From the NCBI RefSeq assembly GCF_900104355.1, contig NZ_FNIY01000001.1, positions 186,001 to 250,000 of the forward strand: a stretch of 64,000 nt of DNA. Direction: 5' to 3'. Below are positions 7,672-15,977 of this stretch, in pieces; within the stretch, counting starts at the first letter, position 1, and every line of letters starts with the position of its first letter. This DNA comes from Phyllobacterium sp. OV277 (GTDB lineage: Bacteria; Pseudomonadota; Alphaproteobacteria; Rhizobiales; Rhizobiaceae). The notes beneath the pieces were generated by a model. It worked only from the letters and a program-made list of their open reading frames with translations, had not been told where the DNA came from and made no database searches. Made by a program: the position numbers and the translations under genes.

Positions 7672-9462
7672 TCAGGCTTTTGCGGCGTCCATGATACGAA
7701 ACTGGGTGGTTGTCGACCCGTTCCAGTGGTTGAGCGCAAGATTACCCGCCACATGCATGGATTGGCCAAGATTGCCGAACAGGAAATCACCAAGCGGCGC
7801 ACCCGTGGCGCGAAAGGCAATGGCGTTGATGCGCTTGCCATCGGCCCCCGCCAGCGTTGCCTTGACGTGGTTGGTGCCAACGGTGCGGGCATCAACCAGC
7901 CTATGGTGTGGCAGCACAAGCACGGGCTGCGGATGGCCCGACCCGAACGGCCCGGCCCTTTCCATTGTCTCATAGAGTGGCACTGTCGCACCCGAGGCAC
8001 TGAGCGCGCCATCAATGGCCAATGACTCGTTTTCGCGCAATTGGCCGACCATTTCCGCCGCGTGCTCTTCGAAAAATGCCCGCAAGGCACCCATTTTGCC
8101 ACGTTCAAGTGTGATACCCGCCGCCATCGCATGGCCGCCGCCCTTGACCAGAAGCCCGGCATCAACGGCACTGCGCACCAGTTTGCCGAGATCAAATCCG
8201 CTGATCGAACGTCCGGAACCACTTCCCGTGCCATTGACATTGAACGCAATGGCAAAAACCGGACGGCGCGTCCGCTCCTTCAATCGTGCCGCAATCAACC
8301 CGACAATTCCGGGGTGCCAGTCGTCACTCGCTGTCACCAGAACGGCAGGACCGCCGCCACTCGACATCTCAAACATAGCCTCGGCTTCCGCCTGCTCCAG
8401 CATGACGGTTTCCATGGCTTGCCGTTCCGTATTGAGCCGATCAAGCTCGGTGGCAATGCGCGCTGCTTCGTTGGGATCATCCAGTGTCAACAGGCGCGAG
8501 CCGAGCCCGGCATCGCCAATACGCCCACCGGCATTGATGCGCGGTCCGATCAGATAACCGAAATGGAAGGCGCTCAGCGGCTCGCCGATGCGTGATACCC
8601 GCGCCAGAGCAGCAAGCCCGGCATTCTGCTGCGCCCGCGCCACCAGCAGACCTTTGACCACAAAGGCGCGGTTCAGTTCTTTGAGCGGCACCACATCGCA
8701 AACGGTGGCCAGCGCCACCAGATCAAGCATCGACAGCAGATCAGGCGCAAGTGTTCCCGTCGCGATGCGCTGTTCGCGCAGCGTCCGCAAAACCTGCACC
8801 AGCGTGAGGAAAACCACACCCGCCGCGCAAAGATAGCCCTGCCCTGACAAATCATCTTCGCGGTTGGGATTGACCACGGCGACGGCAGCGGCTGGCAATT
8901 CACCGCCGACCTGATGGTGATCAAGCACAACCACATCGGCGCCTGCCTCACGGGCCGCCTCAATGGCCAAAGCGCTGTTGGTGCCGCAATCCACGGTGAC
9001 AATCAGCGAAGCGCCGTTTTGCGCCAGTTCGCGCATGGCCTGCGGATTTGGCCCATAACCTTCGAAAATCCGATCCGGGATATAGATGTGATTGGCAATG
9101 CCGTAATGGGTGAGAAACCGCGACAGAATGGCCGATGAACAGGCGCCATCCACATCGTAATCGCCGAAAATCGCCACTTTTTCATGTTTGCCGATGGCCT
9201 GCGCAATGCGGAGGGCGGCCTTCTCCATATCGGTGAGCGAGGCCGGATCGGGCATCAGCCCCTTGATTGTCGGATCCATGAAGGCCGGCGCATCATCGAC
9301 ACCAACGCCGCGCCCGGCAAGAACACGGGTGACAAGATCGGGAAAACCATGGTTCTGCGCCATGGCAAGGGCAATGTTGGCCTCGCGCGGTCCCAGCCGG
9401 TCAATCCATTTGAGACCGGTTGCCGAGTTTTCAACGCCGAGGAAGAGCCGTTCTGGTGCCAT
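7672..9462 (-). CDS. recJ: Single-stranded-DNA-specific exonuclease RecJ
   Basis: A 596-residue RecJ of normal length. The DHH phosphoesterase motifs are visible: FGDYDVDGACSSAIL near residue 97, VTVDCGT near residue 155 and VVLDHHQ near residue 180. The DHHA1 region carries KGGGHAMAAGITL. RecJ degrades single-stranded DNA 5' to 3' in RecF-pathway recombination and mismatch repair. The ATG at 9462 gives the usual start (MAPERLFLGVE); a TTG at 9474 is the alternative. It stands between the polymerase gene and an exported-protein gene on the same strand. Confidence 0.95.
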   Translation of the reverse strand: MAPERLFLGVENSATGLKWIDRLGPREANIALAMAQNHGFPDLVTRVLAGRGVGVDDAPAFMDPTIKGLMPDPASLTDMEKAALRIAQAIGKHEKVAIFGDYDVDGACSSAILSRFLTHYGIANHIYIPDRIFEGYGPNPQAMRELAQNGASLIVTVDCGTNSALAIEAAREAGADVVVLDHHQVGGELPAAAVAVVNPNREDDLSGQGYLCAAGVVFLTLVQVLRTLREQRIATGTLAPDLLSMLDLVALATVCDVVPLKELNRAFVVKGLLVARAQQNAGLAALARVSRIGEPLSAFHFGYLIGPRINAGGRIGDAGLGSRLLTLDDPNEAARIATELDRLNTERQAMETVMLEQAEAEAMFEMSSGGGPAVLVTASDDWHPGIVGLIAARLKERTRRPVFAIAFNVNGTGSGSGRSISGFDLGKLVRSAVDAGLLVKGGGHAMAAGITLERGKMGALRAFFEEHAAEMVGQLRENESLAIDGALSASGATVPLYETMERAGPFGSGHPQPVLVLPHHRLVDARTVGTNHVKATLAGADGKRINAIAFRATGAPLGDFLFGNLGQSMHVAGNLALNHWNGSTTTQFRIMDAAKA

Positions 9463-9533
9463 GCAACGCTTCAATCATCCGGCGCACCTGAATGCAATGC
9501 TTCGAATGATGTATCCGGTGAACAAACCGGCAA

Positions 9534-10217
9534 TTACTGGGCGGGCGCTGGTGTAACGGCCCCATTTGCAGGCGCGGCTGCACCATCCGGCGGTGGTGGT
9601 GGCGGTGCACCGATGTCATGCATTGTTGTGGCAAGCGAGGTGGCGAAGTCGGAAAGGGTGCGTTCCGCCGCTTCCTTGCTGCCTTTCGCGTAGTTGGCGG
9701 CGGGCTGGATCAGCAGATAGCGGCTATGCATACCGACAACACAGACGAGAAAGGCGTGCTTTTCCTGTGCCGCGTCGGCGCTGACACAGGGCATTGCCAG
9801 ACCTGCACTGTATGGCAGCGTACTCTGCACGGCTATTTCGCCAGGTTGTGTCGAATGATACTGGGTCGCCTTCTCAAACAGATCGCGAACAACTGGATCA
9901 TCCGCCCCGTCCTTGATGGGATAGGCGGCTGCCTTGTTGTTGGCCTTGACGCCCGCCATTATCACCGTTGCCTTGGCATCCACGGCTTCATATTCCGCTG
10001 TGACACCAAAATCCTGCGGATTGACACTGTGCTTGACCAAGGTGAATGGCCCAACGGTCTGAGGAAATTTGTCGGCAATGGAATTGGATCGATACCCCTG
10101 AATGAGGTCAAGATAGGGATCCTGAGCCAACGCACCGCCGGACAGCCCGGCGAGCACGAGCGTCGAAACAAGGCAGGCAGTTATTTTCGTTCGGATATTC
10201 ATGGCTTTAACACTCAT
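9534..10217 (-). CDS. Exported protein of unknown function with Pro-rich tail
   Basis: A 227-residue protein I do not recognise. A signal peptide is clear (about residues 8-31, ending GGALA-QDP). The body has mixed alpha/beta character, with two cysteines (MPCVS and FLVCVVG) that could form a periplasmic disulfide. The tail is a run of prolines followed by Ala/Pro-rich sequence. GGGAG lies 7 bases before the ATG at 10217. It lies between glpX and recJ, same strand. A periplasmic or outer-membrane-associated role is inferred only from the signal peptide. Confidence 0.75.
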   Translation of the reverse strand: MSVKAMNIRTKITACLVSTLVLAGLSGGALAQDPYLDLIQGYRSNSIADKFPQTVGPFTLVKHSVNPQDFGVTAEYEAVDAKATVIMAGVKANNKAAAYPIKDGADDPVVRDLFEKATQYHSTQPGEIAVQSTLPYSAGLAMPCVSADAAQEKHAFLVCVVGMHSRYLLIQPAANYAKGSKEAAERTLSDFATSLATTMHDIGAPPPPPPDGAAAPANGAVTPAPAQ

Positions 10218-10300
10218 ATGAACTCCCGATATGAAAATAGCTCAAAAAGCATGGCCCCAATAGGGCAATTCCTACTGAGCCACGAACGCAGTTAATAAAA

Positions 10301-10335
10301 TGCCCTGCTGCTCGGGTGAGCGGCAGGGCAAAAAG
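10301..10335 (-). terminator. Rho-independent terminator of glpX
   Basis: TGCCCTGC (10301-10308) pairs with GCAGGGCA (10323-10330). On the minus strand the stem is followed by a T-rich run (ATTTTATT). It lies just after the glpX stop codon. Confidence 0.7.
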
Positions 10336-10353
10336 TGTTTCAATTGCCTGATC

Positions 10354-11343
10354 TTACTGGAATTTGCTCATATCCTGATGCTTTGCCTTGATCTCGCGCA
10401 CGGTCTGCGAGTGCGAGCGCATGACGATGGTATGGGTCTGGATATAGTCACGGGCGAATTTGACGCCTGACAGCATATTGCCGTCCGTAACGCCGGTTGC
10501 GGCGAAAAGCACGTCACCCTTGGCCATTTCTTCCATGGTGTAGATCTTCTTGGGGTCGCTGATGCCCATCTTGGCTGCACGAGCGATCTTGTCGTCGCTG
10601 TTGAGCTGCAACCGGCCCTGCATCTGACCGCCAATGCAACGCAGTGCTGCGGCAGCCAGAACGCCCTCAGGCGCACCACCAATACCGATATAGATGTCGA
10701 TGCCCGTTTCATCGGGGTCGGTTGTGTGGATCACTCCGGCCACGTCGCCATCACCGATGAGGCGGATCGAAGCGCCTGTTGCACGTACTTCCTCGATCAG
10801 ACGCGCATGGCGCGGGCGATCCATGATGCAGGCGGTAATCTCGTTGATTGGAACACCCTTGGCTTTCGCAACGGCAGCAATATTCTCGGCTGCTGGCGCA
10901 TCAAGCTGGATAATACCGGCGGGGTATCCGGGTCCAACGGCAATCTTTTCCATGTAAACATCCGGCGCGTAAAGCAGATTGCCCTTTTCGGCAATCGCGA
11001 TCACTGCAAGCGAATTGGGCAGGTTCTTGGCGCAGATTGTTGTGCCTTCCAGCGGATCGAGCGCAATATCGACTTCGGGGCCGGTACGTGTACCGACTTC
11101 TTCACCGATATAGAGCATCGGCGCTTCATCGCGCTCACCCTCGCCGATCACCACGGTACCGCTGATTGGCAGACGATTGAGTTCCTGACGCATGGCATCC
11201 ACGGCGGCCTGATCGGCAGCCATTTCATCGCCGCGTCCGCGCAGACGCGCTGCCGCCACGGCGGCACGTTCGGTCACGCGGACAAGCTCAAGGGTCAAAA
11301 TACGGTCGAGGCCCATTGAAGTCTGGTCGGAAGTTTTCGGCAT
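10354..11343 (-). CDS. glpX: Class II fructose-1,6-bisphosphatase
   Basis: A 329-residue GlpX, full length for the family. It hydrolyses fructose 1,6-bisphosphate to fructose 6-phosphate in gluconeogenesis, with Mg2+ or Mn2+. Metal- and substrate-binding motifs are visible: VVIGEGERDEAPM near residue 60, ALDPLEGTT near residue 90 and GIGGAPEGVLAAAALRCIGG near residue 195. The ATG at 11343 (AGGAT upstream) gives the standard MPKTSDQTSMGLDRIL start; longer upstream readings are not supported. In related genomes glpX lies near hom; here they are separated by a repeat and a VOC gene. Confidence 0.95.
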   Translation of the reverse strand: MPKTSDQTSMGLDRILTLELVRVTERAAVAAARLRGRGDEMAADQAAVDAMRQELNRLPISGTVVIGEGERDEAPMLYIGEEVGTRTGPEVDIALDPLEGTTICAKNLPNSLAVIAIAEKGNLLYAPDVYMEKIAVGPGYPAGIIQLDAPAAENIAAVAKAKGVPINEITACIMDRPRHARLIEEVRATGASIRLIGDGDVAGVIHTTDPDETGIDIYIGIGGAPEGVLAAAALRCIGGQMQGRLQLNSDDKIARAAKMGISDPKKIYTMEEMAKGDVLFAATGVTDGNMLSGVKFARDYIQTHTIVMRSHSQTVREIKAKHQDMSKFQ

Positions 11344-11570
11344 AAATCTATCCTGCGTTCGTGTGGAGATACCCAGTTGCGGATCAACAGGGTTCTTCCT
11401 AGCATTGCTGTGCAAACCTTTTGTCAAAGTCATGCCGCAGCGGCAAGACCCCGCCAGCAGGAAAGTGCCCTCACCGAAAAAGCTAATCGATTAAACGGGC
11501 TAGCAGCCGTTCACGAAGCAATACAGCGCTTTTACAAAGGGTCATGTGGTTGGCTTTTGTGTGAGGGGGT

Positions 11571-11725
11571 GTGGTTCGTGGTTCGTGGTTCGACAAGCTC
11601 ACCATGAGGGATTGGGTGGATGCAACGATAATCGCCAACGTTGCAGACTACCGACATTGCAGAACCTGACTCCCTGCAACCCACCCCTCTCCCTCATGGT
11701 GAGCTTGTCGAACCACGAACCACGC
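11571..11725. repeat. Dispersed palindromic element, copy B
   Basis: Arms at 11571-11611 (including three GTGGTTC units) and 11686-11725 are reverse complements. The core (TGCAACGATAATCGCCAACG and on) matches copy A in the same orientation and copy C in reverse. The region 11344-11758 has no gene beyond this element. Confidence 0.85.
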
Positions 11726-11758
11726 ATCACGCACTGTGGTGATGCAAAGCAAATCTCC

Positions 11759-12421
11759 TTACAAAGAAACCACTGTCGTCCATTCAGAAAGCTGCTCTGT
11801 TCTGGCACGCGTAGGCGCGTCAATTTCGATCAGCAATGGAGCGCGGGCGGCATGGATATTGAGCGTTGGAAACCACAATCGGTTTTTGTCGACGACAATC
11901 AGCAATCCATCCGTATCGCCGACCGGAGAAAATGTATCGGTCTGGGGCGGAAACGGCGGCACACCAAACCCGGTCGTCAACAGATCAACGGAGGTTTTGA
12001 CGTTCTCAACAGCAAAACCAATCTCGGCAATGGAAAATGGCTGCGGGCCAACAAAGGGCAGACCGCTATATTCATCATGGGCAATATATTCCAGAATAAT
12101 CCCTTCGGGGCCGATGAAGTAAAGTGAACGCGAATGCCAGCCCTGCGGACCGGTAACAACATCGCTGTCACCGACGGAAATCAGTCCAATGCGCCTACCC
12201 AACCAGTCTCTGATCCGCTCGAACTTTGTCGGTGCAATGCCGAACGCCAGATGATGCACACCGCTGAATGCTGTGCCCTGCTCCATCACAAGGCGGCTGT
12301 AACCCACAGTTACAACGGCATGGCTGATATGCTCTTCAACCGGCAACTGGAGTATATCCCGATAGAAGGAAACAGCCGCGCTTAAATCCTGCACAGTGAT
12401 GCGCGCAGAGAAAATCTTCAT
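11759..12421 (-). CDS. VOC (glyoxalase/bleomycin-resistance fold) protein
   Basis: A 220-residue protein with two VOC modules. The first begins ARITVQDLSAAVSFYRDIL and has the metal-type VHHLAFGI and EGIILEYIAHDE elements, a His/Glu pattern typical of the fold. The second begins IAEIGFAVENVKTSVDLLTTGF and is more divergent. Members are dioxygenases, isomerases or resistance proteins; no substrate can be assigned. The start at 12421 is a clear ATG. It follows hom on the same strand but is separated from it by the terminator at 12530-12563, so it probably has its own promoter. Confidence 0.75.
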   Translation of the reverse strand: MKIFSARITVQDLSAAVSFYRDILQLPVEEHISHAVVTVGYSRLVMEQGTAFSGVHHLAFGIAPTKFERIRDWLGRRIGLISVGDSDVVTGPQGWHSRSLYFIGPEGIILEYIAHDEYSGLPFVGPQPFSIAEIGFAVENVKTSVDLLTTGFGVPPFPPQTDTFSPVGDTDGLLIVVDKNRLWFPTLNIHAARAPLLIEIDAPTRARTEQLSEWTTVVSL

Positions 12422-12529
12422 TTCACATATCCCTGAAAATCATTCGATTTGCCCAACGTAATTCCTCAAGCAAGGTTGAGGTCAATAGCCGTAAACATCT
12501 GTTTTAGATATATTTTGGTGCATAATAAC

Positions 12530-12563
12530 AAAACGCCACCCCTTGGAATACAAAGGATGGCGT
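12530..12563 (-). terminator. Rho-independent terminator of hom
   Basis: ACGCCACCCCTT and AAGGATGGCGT form a stem with one mismatch. On the minus strand it is followed by TTTTGTTATT. It lies about 27 bases after the hom stop codon. Confidence 0.65.
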
Positions 12564-12589
12564 CTGAACCGGGTAAATAATCTGGCCTG

Positions 12590-13906
12590 TTAGCCAGCGC
12601 GCTCGATGCGGATCATCTGTGGCTTGTCGGTGGCATGTCCATCCTTGACGATGCCTTCCAGCGCCTTCTTGACGGCGGCCTCGGTCGTCTCGTGCGTGAC
12701 GAGAATGACAGTCTTGGTCGCATCAGCATGGCTTTCCGGCGTCTGACGCTGGACAATCGATTCCAGCGAAATGTCATTATCGGCCATACGCTTGGCAATG
12801 GCTGCAAAAACACCGGCACGGTCATGCACTGTCAGGCGAATGAAATAGCCGCCCTCATGCGAACGCATCTTGGCGCGTTTATAGGGTGCGAGGGCTTTTG
12901 CCGGTGTGCCAAATACCGGTCCATGCTGGAAACCTGGACGGCTTTTGGCGATATCGGCAAGATCACCAATGACCGCCGATGCCGTTGCAGCACCGCCCGC
13001 GCCCGGACCAGACAGCAGCAACTCGCCAAGCAGATCGGTTTCAATGGCCACCGCATTGGTCACGCCATGCACCTGCGCAATCACCGATTCGACCGGAACC
13101 ATGGTTGGATGCACACGCTGCTCGATACCGCTATCGGTTTTGAGGGCAACGCCAAGCAGCTTGATGCGATAGCCGAGTTCATCGGCGGCTTTGATATCGG
13201 CCAGCGAAATATTGCTGATGCCTTCGAGGTAAATATCATCGGCGGCAATCTGCGTGCCAAAGGCGAGACTGGTCAGGATCGCCAGCTTGTGCGCCGTGTC
13301 GTTACCTTCAATATCGAAAGTCGGATCGGCTTCCGCATAGCCAAGACGCTGCGCGTCGGCGAGACAATCCTCAAACGAAATGCCCTCATCCCACATCCGC
13401 GTCAGGATGTAGTTGCACGTACCATTCATGATGCCATAGACGCGCGACACGGTGTTGCCGGTGAGCGATTCACGCAAGGCCTTGATAACCGGGATACCGC
13501 CAGCGACCGCCGCTTCGAAGTTGAGCAGAACGCCCTTTTCCTCGGCAATCTTGGCAAGAGATACGCCGTGCTTGGCCAGAAGCGCCTTATTGGCGGTGAC
13601 CACATGACGGCCAGACTTGAGCGCAGCTTCCACTGCAGTGCGGGCTGGACCCTCGTCACCGCCGATCAGCTCGATAAAGACGTCGATATTATCAGACTTC
13701 GCCAAGGCAACGGGATCATCGAACCAGGTGGCAGATGAGAAATCCACGCCGCGATCCCGCTTGGCATCACGCGCAGATACAGCGGTGACGATGATTTGCT
13801 TGCCGCACTGACGGGTGAGCATATCGCCCTTGTCCCGCAAAATTTTCAGGACCGCGGCACCAACAGTGCCCAGTCCGGCGATTCCCACGCGCAGCGCATC
13901 ACTCAT
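12590..13906 (-). CDS. hom: Homoserine dehydrogenase
   Basis: A 438-residue homoserine dehydrogenase that reduces aspartate semialdehyde to homoserine for threonine and methionine synthesis. The N-terminal NAD(P) site reads VGIAGLGTVGAAVLKIL. The catalytic domain carries GIPVIKALRESLTGN and NGTCNYILTRM, followed by FEDCLADAQRLGYAEADPTFDIEG, all family signatures. A C-terminal ACT domain (about 350-435, FIRLTVHDRAGVFAAI) suggests feedback control by threonine. It lies 73 bases after the aminotransferase gene on the same strand, with a GC-rich hairpin (13938-13955) between them, so the two are probably one transcription unit. Confidence 0.96.
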   Translation of the reverse strand: MSDALRVGIAGLGTVGAAVLKILRDKGDMLTRQCGKQIIVTAVSARDAKRDRGVDFSSATWFDDPVALAKSDNIDVFIELIGGDEGPARTAVEAALKSGRHVVTANKALLAKHGVSLAKIAEEKGVLLNFEAAVAGGIPVIKALRESLTGNTVSRVYGIMNGTCNYILTRMWDEGISFEDCLADAQRLGYAEADPTFDIEGNDTAHKLAILTSLAFGTQIAADDIYLEGISNISLADIKAADELGYRIKLLGVALKTDSGIEQRVHPTMVPVESVIAQVHGVTNAVAIETDLLGELLLSGPGAGGAATASAVIGDLADIAKSRPGFQHGPVFGTPAKALAPYKRAKMRSHEGGYFIRLTVHDRAGVFAAIAKRMADNDISLESIVQRQTPESHADATKTVILVTHETTEAAVKKALEGIVKDGHATDKPQMIRIERAG

Positions 13907-13979
13907 CGTTCATTTCCCTGAAATATCTAGCCTGAAACGGCGCCCAAAGGCGCCGCGAGTTCCGGTTTCGGCTTACCGC

Positions 13980-15197
13980 TTAGCGGCGCGCGTTCAACGG
14001 AATGACGTTGTGCAGCTTTTCATCCGCCGTTGCAAGAAACCGCTTGAGGTTGCGGGCTGCCTGACGAATGCGATGCTCGTTCTCGACCAGCGCGATGCGG
14101 ATATAGTCATCACCGTGCTCGCCGAAGCCGATGCCCGGAGCAACGGCCACATCCGCATGTTCGATCAGAAGCTTGGAGAATTCCAGCGAGCCGAGGCTGC
14201 GGAATTTTTCCGGGATCGGTGCCCAGGCGAACATGGTTGCCGCCGGTGATGGAATATCCCATCCGGCGCGGCCAAAACTGTCGACCAGAACATCACGGCG
14301 ATGCTTGTAGATCGAACGGACCTCCGCAATGTCGGAACCATCGCCGTTCAATGCAGCAGCGGCAGCAACCTGAATGGGCGTGAATGCACCATAGTCGAGA
14401 TAGGATTTAACCCGGGTGAGCGCCGAAATCAGGCGTTCATTGCCAACGGCAAAGCCCATGCGCCAGCCGGGCATGGAGAACGTCTTTGACATGGAGGTGA
14501 ATTCCACGGCCACATCAATAGCGCCCGGCACCTGCAAAACAGATGGAGGCGGCGCATCATCGAAGTAAATCTCCGAATAGGCCAGATCCGACAGAATGAT
14601 GATTTCATTCTTGCGGGCAAAGGCAACCACATCCTTATAAAAATCCAGCGATGCCACATGGGCTGTTGGATTGGATGGATAGTTGAGGATCAGTGCCAGC
14701 GGCTTGGGGATCGAGTGGCGAATGCCACGCTCCAGCGCCGGGATGAACTGGTCATCGGGCATCGCCGGGATCGAACGGATCACACCGCCCGACATGATGA
14801 AGCCGAAAGCATGGATCGGATAGGTCGGATCGGGGCAAAGCACCACATCACCGGGCGCGGTGATCGCCTGCGCCATATTGGCAAAGCCTTCTTTCGAGCC
14901 AAGCGTTGCCACAACCTGCGTGTCCGGGTTGAGCTTAACGCCGAAACGGCGCTCGTAATAGGCGGCCTGAGCGCGCCGGAGACCCGGAATACCCTTGGAT
15001 GAAGAATAACGATGGGTGCGCGGGTCCTGAACGGCCTCGCACAGCTTGTCGACAATGCCCTGCGGCGTCGGCAAATCGGGATTGCCCATACCCAGATCGA
15101 TAATGTCCGCACCCGCCGCTCGCGCGCTCGCCTTCAGGCGATTGACCTGTTCAAATACGTAAGGTGGCAGGCGGCGAACTTTATGAAATTCTTCCAT
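13980..15197 (-). CDS. Class I/II PLP aminotransferase, AlaC-like
   Basis: A 405-residue aminotransferase of fold type I. The PLP lysine is in SMSKTFSMPGWR near residue 240; NYPSNPTAH and LSDLAYSEI are the other cofactor-contacting motifs. The opening FHKVRRLPPYVFEQVN matches the AlaC / LL-diaminopimelate aminotransferase-like group, which in Proteobacteria mostly make alanine from pyruvate and glutamate. It is upstream of hom in the same direction, a conserved pairing in Rhizobiales. Exact substrate use cannot be read from sequence. Confidence 0.88.
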   Translation of the reverse strand: MEEFHKVRRLPPYVFEQVNRLKASARAAGADIIDLGMGNPDLPTPQGIVDKLCEAVQDPRTHRYSSSKGIPGLRRAQAAYYERRFGVKLNPDTQVVATLGSKEGFANMAQAITAPGDVVLCPDPTYPIHAFGFIMSGGVIRSIPAMPDDQFIPALERGIRHSIPKPLALILNYPSNPTAHVASLDFYKDVVAFARKNEIIILSDLAYSEIYFDDAPPPSVLQVPGAIDVAVEFTSMSKTFSMPGWRMGFAVGNERLISALTRVKSYLDYGAFTPIQVAAAAALNGDGSDIAEVRSIYKHRRDVLVDSFGRAGWDIPSPAATMFAWAPIPEKFRSLGSLEFSKLLIEHADVAVAPGIGFGEHGDDYIRIALVENEHRIRQAARNLKRFLATADEKLHNVIPLNARR

Positions 15198-15383
15198 AGG
15201 TTTGGGTCCGGTAAAATGGGTTTAATGTGCGGGTGCGCTATACACCCAAACTGCAAAGCGGTCGAGCAATGATTGACCTTTTGTGTCTGGCACTTAAGTC
15301 AATTGCTGCGATGCCATCCAGCTTGGGATTTCTTAGGAAGACACTGTGAATGCGGTGTCTTCGTGACTATGCAAGGCAGCGTG

Positions 15384-15728
15384 TTATTGCGTGCCTTCGA
15401 TGGCCTTCAGATCATCCTGCTGTTGCTGGACCAGCTTCTTCATTTCCGCCTGTCGCCGCGCAACGGCGGCGGGATCGGCGGTGGCATTGCCCTGCCCGCT
15501 TTTGGCAGCAACAAGCTTCTTATGCACTGCGTCCTTCTCTTGCGGCGTAAACTGCGCGGTCTCGCCCTTCGGATCGGGTGTGAACACCGGATAGGTGCCG
15601 GTATTGACCGGACCGGTCAGCGGCGAGTTGGACATTGGCTCCGGCGGCATGTTCGCACAGGCGCTCAGACCAGCAATCAGAACGGCGCCAACCGAGAAGC
15701 GGATAATGGTTTTGACCGAGATATTCAT
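15384..15728 (-). CDS. Small putative lipoprotein
   Basis: A 114-residue protein with a lipoprotein signal (MNISVKTIIRFSVGAVLIAG, then LSAC, Cys at residue 24). After a Pro-rich linker comes a charged, probably helical C-terminal half with FTPQEKDAVHKKL and QAEMKKLVQQQQDDLKAI. The family is unknown to me. I chose the ATG at 15728 because it places the signal peptide at the N-terminus; the reading from 15815 adds 29 unlikely residues. It lies alone between the aminotransferase gene and the divergent phaC. Confidence 0.75.
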   Translation of the reverse strand: MNISVKTIIRFSVGAVLIAGLSACANMPPEPMSNSPLTGPVNTGTYPVFTPDPKGETAQFTPQEKDAVHKKLVAAKSGQGNATADPAAVARRQAEMKKLVQQQQDDLKAIEGTQ

Positions 15729-15977
15729 TGTTTGTCCTGACTGCCGGAATCGATATTCATCATGGTGATAAGAATTGCAGGTTAGAGGGATAGCATTAGA
15801 GCCCCGTACATTCAAATAGGTTCAATTCTGTTTCTCCAAGGGAAATACAATCTGCGGGCAAGGTGACAACACCATCATCTTTCCTGCAGAATGGCTTCAA
15901 TTGAATGTCCGTTGCTCTGACTTGTGGTATCATGTCTATTATGCTGATCGGGAGGATCGGCGGGAGGAAGTGAATAT

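Noticed and set aside
11599-11823. Short frames such as MVSLSNHE-containing peptides in the repeat elements
   Set aside because: They recur only because the palindromic element recurs; the peptide is a by-product of the repeat sequence.
12635-13738. Open frame of 367 residues on the plus strand
   Set aside because: It is antisense to hom, whose motifs are unmistakable.
13938-13955. Hairpin between the aminotransferase and hom as a terminator
   Set aside because: CGGCGCC/GGCGCCG is followed by only three T residues on the minus strand, so it is more likely an intercistronic structure.
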